This document shows positions 50,001 through 62,000 of a stretch of 64,000 nucleotides of DNA, piece after piece (position 1 is the stretch's first letter; every line of letters starts with the position of its first letter). The notes below the pieces were generated by a model, which was not told the DNA's origin, made no database searches, and saw nothing but the letters and a program-made list of their open reading frames with translations. Location of the stretch: positions 1,837,501-1,901,500 of the forward strand of contig CATNEN010000034.1 in assembly GCA_950097015.1 (NCBI GenBank), written 5' to 3'. Made by a program: the position numbers and the translations under genes. This DNA comes from Macrostomum hystrix. Lineage: Eukaryota; Platyhelminthes; Macrostomidae.

Positions 50001-53000
50001 TGAGATAGACAGAGATAGGGTTGAGGTGGACAGAGATAGGGTTGAGGTGGACAGAGATGGGGTTGAGGTGGACAGAGATAGGGTTGAGGTGGACAGAGAT
50101 AGGGTTGAGATAGACAGAGATAGGGTTGAGGTGGACAGAGATAGGGTTGAGGTGGACAGAGATAGGGTTGAGGTGGACAGAGATAGGGTTGAGGTGGACA
50201 GAGATATGGTTGAGGTGGACAGAGATAGGGTTGAGGTGGACAGAGATAGGGTTGAGATAGACAGAGATAGGGTTGAGGTGGACAGAGATAGGGTTGAGGT
50301 GGACAGAGATAGGGTTGAGGTGGACAGAGATAGGGTTGAGGTGGACAGAGATAGGGTTGAGATAGACAGAGATAGGGTTGAGGTGGACAGAGATAGGGTT
50401 GAGGTGGACAGAGATAGGGTTGAGGTGGACAGAGATAGGGTTGAGATAGACAGAGATAGGGTTGAGGTGGACAGAGATAGGGTTGAGGTGGACAGAGATA
50501 GGGTTGAGATAGACAGAGATGGGGTTGAGGTGGACAGAGATGGGGTTGAGGTGGACAGAGATGGGGTTGAGGTGGACAGAGATGGGGTTGAGGTGGACAG
50601 AGATAGGGTTGAGATAGACAGAGATAGGGTTGAGGTGGACAGAGATAGGGTTGAGGTGGACAGAGATAGGGTTGAGGTGGACAGAGATAGGGTTGAGGTG
50701 GACAGAGATATGGTTGAGGTGGACAGAGATAGGGTTGAGATAGACAGAGATGGGGTTGAGGTGGACAGAGATAGGGTTGAGGTGGACAGAGATAGGGTTG
50801 AGGTGGACAGAGATAGGGTTGAGATAGACAGAGATGGAGTTGAGGTGGACAGAGATAGGGTTGAGGTGGACAGAGATAGGGTTGAGGTGGACAGAGATAG
50901 GGTTGAGGTGGACAGAGATAGGGTTGAGATAGACAGAGATAGGGTTGAGGTGGACAGAGATAGGGTTGAGGTGGACAGAGATAGGGTTGAGATAGACAGA
51001 GATGGGGTTGAGGTGGACAGAGATAGGGTTGAGGTGGACAGAGATAGGGTTGAGGTGGACAGAGATAGGGTTGAGGTGGACAGAGATAGGGTTGAGGTGG
51101 ACAGAGATTGGCGCAAGTAGTTTTGCAATCCCCGAAGCGAGTCCAGCTTGATTAAAAGTGAGAGAAAGATTCAAAGGTGAGATTAATAAGATTGATTTTT
51201 CCGGATTTGAATAATGAACATGCAAAGCCTGCCGCTGAAGGCCAACTGCTGAAGAACTTTAATTAGCTATGAAAATTTGCCCCCACGCACAATTAAATTT
51301 GTGACTTTTCAGCGCACCAATTTGAAATTCAGTTGTCATAAATTGTATGCAGCCTTGACATAAATTATAAATATGTATTGACTGTAGCTAAAGTCTTCTC
51401 AGAGAAGGAATATTGGCTTTTAAGATTGAAAGAGAATGTATCACGGGTTATAATTAGTTAGGGCACACGAAAAGTGCATTGAGTCTTAAAATCTCTTTCA
51501 GTAGCAGTTAGTTTTGTTTTAATGGATTTATATGCCCACTCGAATTGAATAGATTAGCAATCAGATAGATTAGCAATCCACTCTACCCATCAATCAAATC
51601 GCATAGATTAGCAATCCATTCTACCCCTGAATCAAATCGCATAGATTAGCAATCCATTCTACCCCTGAATCAAATCGCATAGATTAGCAATCCATTCTAC
51701 CCCTGAATCAAATCAGATAGATTAGCAATCCATTCTACCCCTGAATCAAATCAGATAGATTAGCAATCCATTCTACCCCTGAATCAAATCGGATAGATTA
51801 GCAATCCATTCTACCCCTGAATCAAATCAGATAGATTTGCAATCCATTCTACCCCTGAATCAAATCAGATAGATTAGCAATCCATTCTACCCCTGAATCA
51901 AATCAGATAGATTAGCAATCCATTCTACCCCTGAATCAAATCGGATAGATTAGCAATCCATTCTACCCCTGAATCAAATCAGATAGATTAGCAATCCATT
52001 CTACCCCTGAATCAAATCAGATAGATTAGCAATCCATTCTACCCCTGAATCAAATCAGATAGATTAGCAATCCATTCTACCCCTGAATCAAATCAGATAG
52101 ATTAGCAATCCAATACTTTCCCCCAATGTCATAGGATTCAGGGGTAGAATGGATTGCTAATCTATCTGATTTGATTCAGGGGTAGAATGGATTGCTTATC
52201 TATGCGATTTGATTCTAAACACATTCTATTCCCAAACACATTCTTTGATTCTAAGAAATTAAACAAAAATTTAATCTTAATTCAAGATAACTCAATTTTC
52301 TTTCAAATGCGGTAATTTGGCGATCGGTCATAGGGAATAACTCGTCACGTCGTAATCGAACTCGCGACCGTTGCAGGCATGCGAATCCTGGTGATGCTGC
52401 TGCTGGACACTTTGCCAATGCTGGGCAATGTGCTGCTGCTCTGCTTCTTTGTATTTTTCATATTCGGCATTATCGGGGTGCAGCTGTGGAAGGGTGTGCT
52501 CAGAAACCGCTGCTACCTCAATCTGAACGGCTCCTATCTGCATCCGGGGTAATTATTTTTGCCATGCTTTATCGTGTAAAATGATTTTACGCATTTTCTA
52601 AATAGAATTTACCACTAATCGGACTCATGACTTAAAGGTCAAGGTTCGATTCCCGACTCCCGCCAATAAATAATAATTGCAGGAGGGCTGCGGGCAGTGG
52701 CACATCATTTGTTGACACTAGACGTGCAGCCAGCGAGGAGGCAATTCTGGAGGTTGGCCTTCAAGGGCGTAAATTGCACGACAAGCCCCCAAGCCTTCTC
52801 TACGCGGCTGCGTCCCAATTTAATGTGGCCTCACCGCGGAATCGAGCTTAGGGACCTTGGTGCAATAGGCAGGTGGGTTAACCACTCTGCCACCCACCCC
52901 CGGCTCCCACCAAACTATTCGTGCCATTTAGCAAGACACTTAACTCTGCATTGCTTCAGCTCACCCATTCGTTAAATTGGTTGGTACAGCATTAGCTGGG

Positions 53001-56000
53001 GTAATTGAGGATAATGGTCAATGGAGACTGACCATAGACGTTAATACCCTTCGTAAGTGCTGCACATTAGCTGCGGCTGTGCTATTGGCTGCCCATCTAA
53101 AGGGGCAGATTTAATCAGTTATTATTGCCATCACGAAGACTCGCCGACTGGGGCGGCTGCACAGCCGGCGTACCTTCGTGAACTCGTGGGGGTAGAAAGA
53201 AAATATCGAAGAACAGAACAATGTACATTTTATGTAAAGTGAATGTACACTGAATGTACTCGTACATTGAACGTACATTGAATGTAATGTACACTGAATG
53301 TACATGAATGTACACCGAAAGTAGAAAGTTCCCTATTCGATTGCAGGGTGAACCTGACAGAATTCTACAAGCTGAACAATAGCATTGACAATCTGGCCGG
53401 CGCCAAAGATTTCATCTGCGCCGGGCACGAGTCCAACGGTATGCAGACCTGCGGTCACATCAATCCGACAGTCATGTGGCTGGATGAGGGACACTACATC
53501 ACATGCAACCGCAGTGCGGACATCAACAGTGACAATCTGCCTACTAACACCAGCTGTGTGAATTGGAATCAGTACTATACAAATTGCAATACGACGGTGC
53601 ACAATCCTTACATGAATGCTATCAACTTTGACAACATTGGATTCGCATGGGTAGCGATCTTTCAGGTAAATATTGTGAATTTATTCGTAACTTAAGGGTG
53701 TCACTAATGGCATGGGTGCATCTGGTGAGACTGGTCTGGTAGCCTACAGGAAGACTGGGAGAGTGTCTGGTAGCCTACTGGAAGACTGGAAGAGTGTCTG
53801 GTAGTCTACAGGAAGACTGGAAGAGTGTCTGGTAGTCTACAGGAAGACTAGGACAGTGTCTGGTAGTCTACAGGAAGACTGGGAGAGTGTCTGGTAGTCT
53901 ACAGGAAGACTGGGAGAGTGTCTGGTAGTCTTCAGGAAGACTAGGAGAGTGTCTGGTAGTCTACAGGAAGACTGGGAGAGTGTCTGGTAGTCTACAGGAA
54001 GACTGGGAGAGTGTCTGGTAGTTTTCAGGAAGACTAGGAGAGTGTCTGGTAGCCTACCGGATGACTGGGAGAGTGTCTGATAGCCTACCAGATGACTGGG
54101 AGAGTGTATGATAGCCTACCAGATGACTGGGAGAGTGTATGATAGCCTACCAGATGACTGGGAGAGTGTATGATAGCCTACCAGATGACTGGGAGAGTGT
54201 CTGATAGCCTACCAGATGACTGGGAGAGTGTATGATAGCCTACCACGTGACCGAATGAGTCTGGTAGCCCACGGATGACTCGGGGAGTGCCAGAGACGGT
54301 CAAATAAAATCATCGCAACTAAGCAACACCGCCGTATCTAGTTCAGGAAGCCATGTCGCAATCCCCAAAATTTCATGTCTGCGCCCCCCATCTAAATGGG
54401 AATATGGGATTATCGGACAGACGCGATCAACCAGGGGAAGAGAAAGAAAAGATGGCGGAGAATAAATAAAACATGCAGTTCAGTGGATCAGGAGCACAGG
54501 ATTGGGATGCTGCTCAGAGCCTCCCTAAGCCGCGACCTTACCCCCGACCCCGGCCTAAATTATTAACCTGCACTCGCTGAGTTGCTGCTCAAACCTTCGT
54601 GTGGGTTCAGGCAGGGATCGCTGGGCGGGGCAGACTCTTGGACCAAGCCTGAAGTGCAGGAAAGAGATTTTGAGCGATGCTTAGCTTCTTCCCCACTCCT
54701 TCCAGAGCCCGGTTGAAATGGTCCCAAACCGATCCTTCTCCTGCTTCCTCCTCGATTCTGAAATTTTGATCTTACACTCCGTCTGTCTGTGTCTCTTTGT
54801 CAGTTTTTTGCTCGCCTAAGCCGAATATTTTGTCAGAAGTAGCTAAAACTGTTTAAGATGTGAAAACTATAGACTGATATGGGATGACTTCCTTAAGCCA
54901 CCGCCTATGAATGCCACCCTTGCTTTGTGGCACTTTTTACTGTCTTGTACTTTCACTAATCAGTTTATTCGACACTTAGCCGCCTTGCCTCTACCCAGCC
55001 TCACCACGAGACTATACGGTATACTGTCTCCCTATATTATTTATAGCTTACCCTACCTTCTTTAATCTGCCTGTCCTTACCTTTTATCAACCTACCATCC
55101 TCTATCTACCTTGTCTCATCTATCTACCTTGTCTCATCTATCTACATTGTCTCCTCAGTCTACCTTGCCTCATCTATCTACCTTGTCTCATCTATCTATC
55201 TTGTCTCAACTATCTACCTGGTTTCATCTATCTACGTTGTTTCATCTATATACCTTGTCTCCTCTGTCTACCTTGTCTCCTCAGTCTACCTTGTCTCCTC
55301 TATCTACCTTGTCTCCTCTATCTACCTGATGTCATTATCCTGTATAAATCAATCCCGTGACAAGCTAGTCAAGTGTTGATCTCCTGCCTTCCGTACAACA
55401 TTTTGTGAAGTTCTGTGACCCTCCCGAGGCCGTATTTTCTGTTTGCTCGCGGCAGCCAGTTAAGCCCGCTACCCAATGAGTAAGAAAAATCTGGGAGTTT
55501 CGGAGCATTGCAGCTGTGTTGTGGGGATCTGAGAGAGCTCACACCAACAGGTGAATTTCTCTCTGCAATTATTTGCCCTTACATACTCTCGTAGATCCTC
55601 GCTCGACCTTCCTCTCCTGTCGTCTCGCTTAGCAGACTAATCCCCAACAAGCCAAGACCCACTCATTGCCCGCCCGAACGAACAAAAAAAGATTTTTCCT
55701 CAATGCTAGCCCCGCTGCTGATGAAGAATGAGAAATGAGAAATGAGAATGAGTCTAGACACAGCCTCGCGCCAATCTACAGAACTCTGACAGTTTAAAAT
55801 CCAATCAATTATAGCTGATGTTTTTAACACTGTCTCAGACATGGGATAAATGTCTTGGTCGCATTGGGATAATTGGGATAATTACAATCCTTCACAAATT
55901 GCAGCAGCTGCATGGCCCCACCCTCATTTATCCCACAGTGTCTCAGCCATTACACCCTCATTAATCCCACAGTGTCTCAGCCATTACACCCTCATTTATC

Positions 56001-59000
56001 CCACAGTGTCTCAGCCATTACACCCTTATTTATCCCACAGTGTCTCAGCCATTACACCCTCATTTATCCCACAGTGTCTCAGCCATTACACTCTCATTTA
56101 TCCCACAGTGTCTCAGCCATTACACCCTCATTTATCCCACAGTGTCTCAGCCATTACACCCTCATTTATCCCACAGTGTCTCAGCCATTACACCCTCATT
56201 TATCCCACTGCATGTCGCAGTTGTCTGCACTACATAATCCCATTCCGATCTATTTTTTTTCACCCCAAGTCCTTTTTTCCCAGTCCTTCACAAATTGCAG
56301 CAGCTGCATGGGCCCCACCAACCATGCATCAAGCCGCTCTCGCCCTATACTCCTGTCTGAGTCCCAGCTAACTTTCAGTGCGCAGTTTCTCACGAGGTGA
56401 GGCGTGGCCGCTCTACTTGACTTGAAGAGTGTCAGAGAATTGCCTACCTTCCCATTTCACAGATCAATTAGCGCGACCTACCGGCTCAGTTGAGCGCACC
56501 CTCCAGCTTCAGTCACTGAGTCGTCTGTCTCATGCGCACTTTCTGAAACAAAACAAAAGTGTTTTTTCTGGTTCTAAAAAAAATCGAGATGCGAATACTA
56601 TTGCGAGTTTGTAGACAAACAAAATAATGACAAAGTGGACGAGGAATAAAGAGGTTGGATCTGGAGAGGGAGAAGGGGAGATGGAGACAGAGAGAAGGAG
56701 ATGGAGACAGAGAGATGGAGATGGAGACAGAGAGAAGGAGACAAGAGAGATGGAGAGGGAGAGATGGAGATGGAGAGAGGGAGGCAGAGAGATGGAGACA
56801 GAGAGATGGAGACAGAGAGATGGAGACAGAGAGATGGAGAGGGAGAGATGGAGATGGAGAGAGGGAGACAGAGAGATGGAGATGGAGAGATGGAGATGGA
56901 GAGATGGAGATGGAGAGAGGGAGACAGAGAGATGGAGACAGAGAGATGGAGACAGAGAGATGGAGACAGAGAGATGGAGATGGAGAGATGGAGACAGAGA
57001 GATGGAGAGGGAGAGATGGAGATGGAGAGAGGGAGACAGAGAGATGGAGACAGAGAGATGGAGAGGGAGAGATGGAGATATAGAGATGGAGATGGAGAGA
57101 GGGAGACAGAGAGATGGAGACAGAGAGATGGAGACAGAGAGATGGAGACAGAGAGATGGAGACAGAGAGATGGAGAGGGAGAGATGGAGATGGAGAGAGG
57201 GAGACAGAGAGATGGAGATGGAGAGATGGAGATGGAGAGATGGAGATGGAGAGAGGGAGACAGAGAGATGGAGACAGAGAGATGGAGACAGAGAGATGGA
57301 GACAGAGAGATGGAGACAGAGAGATGGAGAGGGAGAGATGGAGATGGAGAGAGGGAGACAGAGAGATGGAGATGGAGAGATGGAGATGGAGAGATGGAGA
57401 TGGAGAGAGGGAGACAGAGAGATGGAGACAGAGAGATGGAGACAGAGAGATGGAGACAGAGAGATGGAGATGGAGAGATGGAGACAGAGAGATGGAGAGG
57501 GAGAGATGGAGATGGAGAGAGGGAGACAGAGAGATGGAGACAGAGAGATGGAGAGGGAGAGATGGAGATGGAGAGAGGGAGACAGAGAGATGGAGACAGA
57601 GAGATGGAGATAGAGAGGGAGACAGAGAGATGGAGATGGAGAGAGGGAGAGGGAGATGGAGAGTTGGAGATGGAGATGGAGAGATGGAGATGGAGAGATG
57701 GAGTCAGAGAGATGGAGATGGAGATGGAGAGAGGGAGAGGGAGATGGAGAGATGGAGATGGAGATGGAGAGAGGGAGAGGGAGAGGGAGAGATGGAGATG
57801 GAGATGGAGAGAGGGAGAGGGAGATGGAGAGATGGAGATGGAGATGGAGAGAGGGAGAGGGAGATGGAGAGATGGAGACAGAGAGATGGAGATGGAGATG
57901 TAGAGAGGGAGAGGGAGATGGAGAGATGGAGATGGAGATGGAGAGAGGGAGAGGGAGATGGAGAGATGGAGATGGAGATGGAGAGAGGGAGAGGGAGATT
58001 GAGAGATGGAGACAGAGAGAGGAAGAGGGAGAGGGAGAGGGAGAGGGAGAGAGAGAGGGCAAGATAGAGGCAGGGAGATGCAAAGACGGAGAAAGAGATG
58101 CGCAGAGGGATAGGGAGCTCGAGATTAGGGCTCGATGGGAAAAATAGAGTTAAAGAAGCGAAACTTAAAAAAAAGGTTAAAGGGTGATAATGCTCATGAT
58201 AAAGTAAAGGCAGTAATGAGTCTGAATGCAGGCCAGATCAATAAGTTTTAAAACACAAATTGCAGGTGATCAGCCTGGAGAGCTGGGTGGACATCATGTA
58301 CTATGTGCAGGACGCGCACTCATTCTGGGATTGGATCTACTTTGTGTCTCTCATTGTGGTGAGTTATTTCAGTTTTATAAAGTCTTAATTTGTCTAAATA
58401 TTCAACCAATCTACATGAAATCTACATGAAGACTTTCACAAAAACCGGTCATTCGGTTTCGAAGCTACTCCCGAGGTCTTTCACCAGGCAGAAAATATCG
58501 TGATCTACAGTTAAGCCTTTAACTAATATTACACTCACTGCTGTTTAAAGTGGAAATGAAGGAACGAAATAGGTCAGCAAGGCAATTTTCCAGTTCCGAC
58601 AATCTACGAGTATGATATATACGTGTTCCCTATTTAATTGATGCATCAGCTACATTTAAGGAATCATATTGCCCTGGCATTTGGCGTGGGTGGCGGGGCA
58701 CAGATACCTGCAAGCTCACGCCAGTGTTGTCAATACTCCAAATAATAGTTTTCAGACTGCATTTCCAATATCTTTCCAATATCTTTCCATCTAATGCCTC
58801 ACCCTCTCCAAGCCGCCTGCATGGCTACACTAGGGTGAGTTTGGCTTCTCAGCTATCATCAGCTTGACACGGATGTTGTACGAATAAAACACTTGCAAAG
58901 GTGTGTTTAGCCCACTTTTGTCAACGATGAAATCCAGATAGTCCAGAGCTATAGTGGGCCTAACGTCATTATCCATCTCACTGTATCATTCGCTACTATC

Positions 59001-62000
59001 CAAGATCGATGGTGTGTCTTTATTGCACAGCTTGGCTTTCATAAGCTGCAGCCAACAGCTCTCATTTACATTAGACGTAAATTGCGCAGATAAACAAAAA
59101 AAATTGGCACTTTGATAGATTTATAGTTTCCAAAAAAATCTTTCTTTTTTAAAAAAACTTCAGGCTTTGAAAAGCGGTCCTGATACTAGCTGTTTCCGTG
59201 TTTTCAGGTGAACTTCGGGGTATTAGGATTTAGATTAGTTTCGGGTTTTCAAATCAGTTTCGGGTTTTCAAATCAGTTTCGGATTTTCAGACCAGTTTCG
59301 TATTTTCAAATCATTTACGCATTTTCAGATCATTTTCGGATTTTAAGATCAATTTCAGATTTTCAAATCAGTTTCGGATTTTCAAATCATTTTCGGATTT
59401 TCAGATAAGTTTCGGATTTTCAAACCAGTTTCGTATTTTCAAATCAGTTTCGGATTTTCAGATCAGTTTCGGATTTTCAGATCAGTTGCGGGTTTTCAGA
59501 TCAGTTTCGGGTTTTCAAATCAGTTTCGGATTTTCAGACCAGTTTCGTATTTTCAAATCATTTTCGCATTTTCAGATCATTTTCGGATTTTAAGATCAGT
59601 TTCGGATTTTCAAATCAGTTTCGGATTTTCAAATCTTTTTCGGATTTTCAGATCAGTTTCGGATTTTCAAATCAGTTTCGGGTTTTCAGATCAGTTTCGG
59701 GTTTTCAGATCAGTTTCGGGTTTTCAAATCATTTTCGCATTTTCAGATCATTTTCGGATTTTCAGATCAGTTTCGGGTTTTCAGATCAGTTTCGGGTTTT
59801 CAGATCAGTTTCGGGTTTTCAGATCAGTTTCGGGTTTTCAGATCATTTTCGGATTTTAAGATCAGTTTCGGATTTTCAGATCAGTTGCGGGTTTTCAGAT
59901 CAGTTTCGGGTTTTCAGATCAGTTTCGGGTTTTCAAATCATTTTCGCATTTTCAGATCATTTTCGGATTTTCAGATCATTTTCGGGTTTTCATATCAGTT
60001 TCGGGTTTTCAGATCAGTTTCGGGTTTTCAGATCAGTTTCGGGTTTTCAGATCAGTTTCGGGTTTTCAGATCAGTTTTGGGTTTTCAGATCAGTTTCGGG
60101 TTTTCAGATCAGTTTCGGGTTTTCAAATCATTTTCGCATTTTCAGATCATTTTCGGATTTTCAGATCAGTTTCGGGTTTTCAGATCAGTTTCGGGTTTTC
60201 AGATCAGTTTCGGGTTTTCAGATCAGTTTCGGGTTTTCAGATCAGTTTCGGGTTTTCAGATCAGTTTCGGGTTTTCAGATCAGTTTCGGGTTTTCAGATC
60301 AGTTTCGGGTTTTCAAATCATTTTCGCATTTTCAGATCATTTTCGGATTTTCAGATCAGTTTCGGGTTTTCAGATCAGTTTCGGGTTTTCAGATCAGTTT
60401 CGGGTTTTCAAATCATTTTCGCATTTTCAGATCATTTTCGGATTTTCAGATCAGTTTCGGGTTTTCAGATCAGTTTCGGGTTTTCAGATCAGTTTCGGGT
60501 TTTCAAATCATTTTCGCATTTTCAGATCATTTTCGGATTTTCAGATCAGTTTCGGGTTTTCAGATCAGTTTCGGGTTTTCAGATTAGTTTCGGGTTTTCA
60601 GATCAGTTTCGGGTTTTCAGATCAGTTTCGAGTTTTTAGACCAGTTTCAGATTTTTAGATAATTTTCTGATTTTCAGATCAGTTTTAGATTTTCAGATCA
60701 GTTTAGGATTTTGAGATCATTTTCAGATTTTCAGATCATTTTCGGATTTTCAGATCAGTTTCGGATTTTCAGATCAGTTTCAGATTTTTAGATAATTTTC
60801 TGATTGTTTAGTTCGGCAACGATCCGGCTGAAATTCGTATTCATATCACACAATGGATGACTGGTACTGATCAATCCGCAGATTGGCTCATTCTTCATGA
60901 TTAACCTCTGCCTGGTGGTCATAGCCACCCAATTCTCGGAGACCAAGAAGCGCGAAGTTGAAAAGATGCGTCAGGAGCGGAAGCGCTTTCAGTCCAGCTC
61001 CACGCTGACTGTCTCCAGCGAGCCAGCGTCCTGCTACGGCCAGATCGTGAAGCTGCTGCTGCGCCAGTGCAAGCGGCTTCACCGTCAGCTCAGTCGGCAG
61101 TATCGGCGCTATCGGCTGGCGCGCCTCCGACACGAGAACGAACAGCAGCGGCTGCGGCAGCGACTGCCACTTCTGCTGCTTCAGCCGGCGTGCCCGACAG
61201 CTGCGGCTACGATTGTGCCGGCTACGGCTACGGCTACGGCTACGGCTACGGCTACGGCTACGGCTACGGCTACGGCTCTGGCGCCGCCACGGGCCAGTCC
61301 AGAATTCTCTGACGTCGATCCGTCTAATTCGCCGCGTCGGCCACGTCTCCTGGCTCTGCGGCGAGCGTCCTTAGCCGCGGCGACCGCCGTAGCCGGGGCT
61401 ACGGCTACGTCTGCGGCGATTGCCGCGCCTGGCAGTCGCCGTTCGTCCTGGAACAGCTCGTCGGTAGCTACAAATACTTGGCGCCTGCTGACCCAAGGTT
61501 TCGATGAGGCGGCGGTAGATTTTTATTGTCCGGCCTCCTCCGGCGACGGCGAAGGAGCGGATGGCGAGGGTCGCACTGCGATGGCTGCTGTCATTAGCCG
61601 TAAGGGTTTATTGAATGCATTTATTAACAGTAGAAAGACCGCCTGGGGCTATTTCAAATACCCACATTTTTTCTGTATATGAGCATTATGCTCACAAAAT
61701 TTCGTCATGTTAATTCATTAATTCAATTAATGAATTGGCTACAAGCGGGTTAACCACAAAAACAAGGTTTTGTTTACTTTTGTTTGTTCAACTGGGGAAA
61801 AGAGAATCGACAGTCACTGATTGCAAATTGAATAAAGTGGCAAATTGTTGAGACAAGTGCGCAGGACTGCTGACAGCATCCATAGACAGGTTCCCATCAG
61901 CTCGAACCTGCGGCTGAGCTGATCCAATTTAGCAGAGCCAGTAGGAAGAGTTCGGCAAAGATTAAGGCCGTCAAACACAGCGCCCTGTATTAGTGGTTGG

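Noticed and set aside
49045-51225. Three open frames of 691-747 codons on both strands
   Set aside because: They overlap one another over the same 21-bp satellite between Cav3 exons 3 and 4; unit length divisible by three and lack of stops explain them.
61600-61682. Cav3 ending at the stop codon at 61682
   Set aside because: This is read-through of the donor AGCC|GTAAGG; exon 8 at 63171 continues in phase and Cav3 channels have three further repeats.
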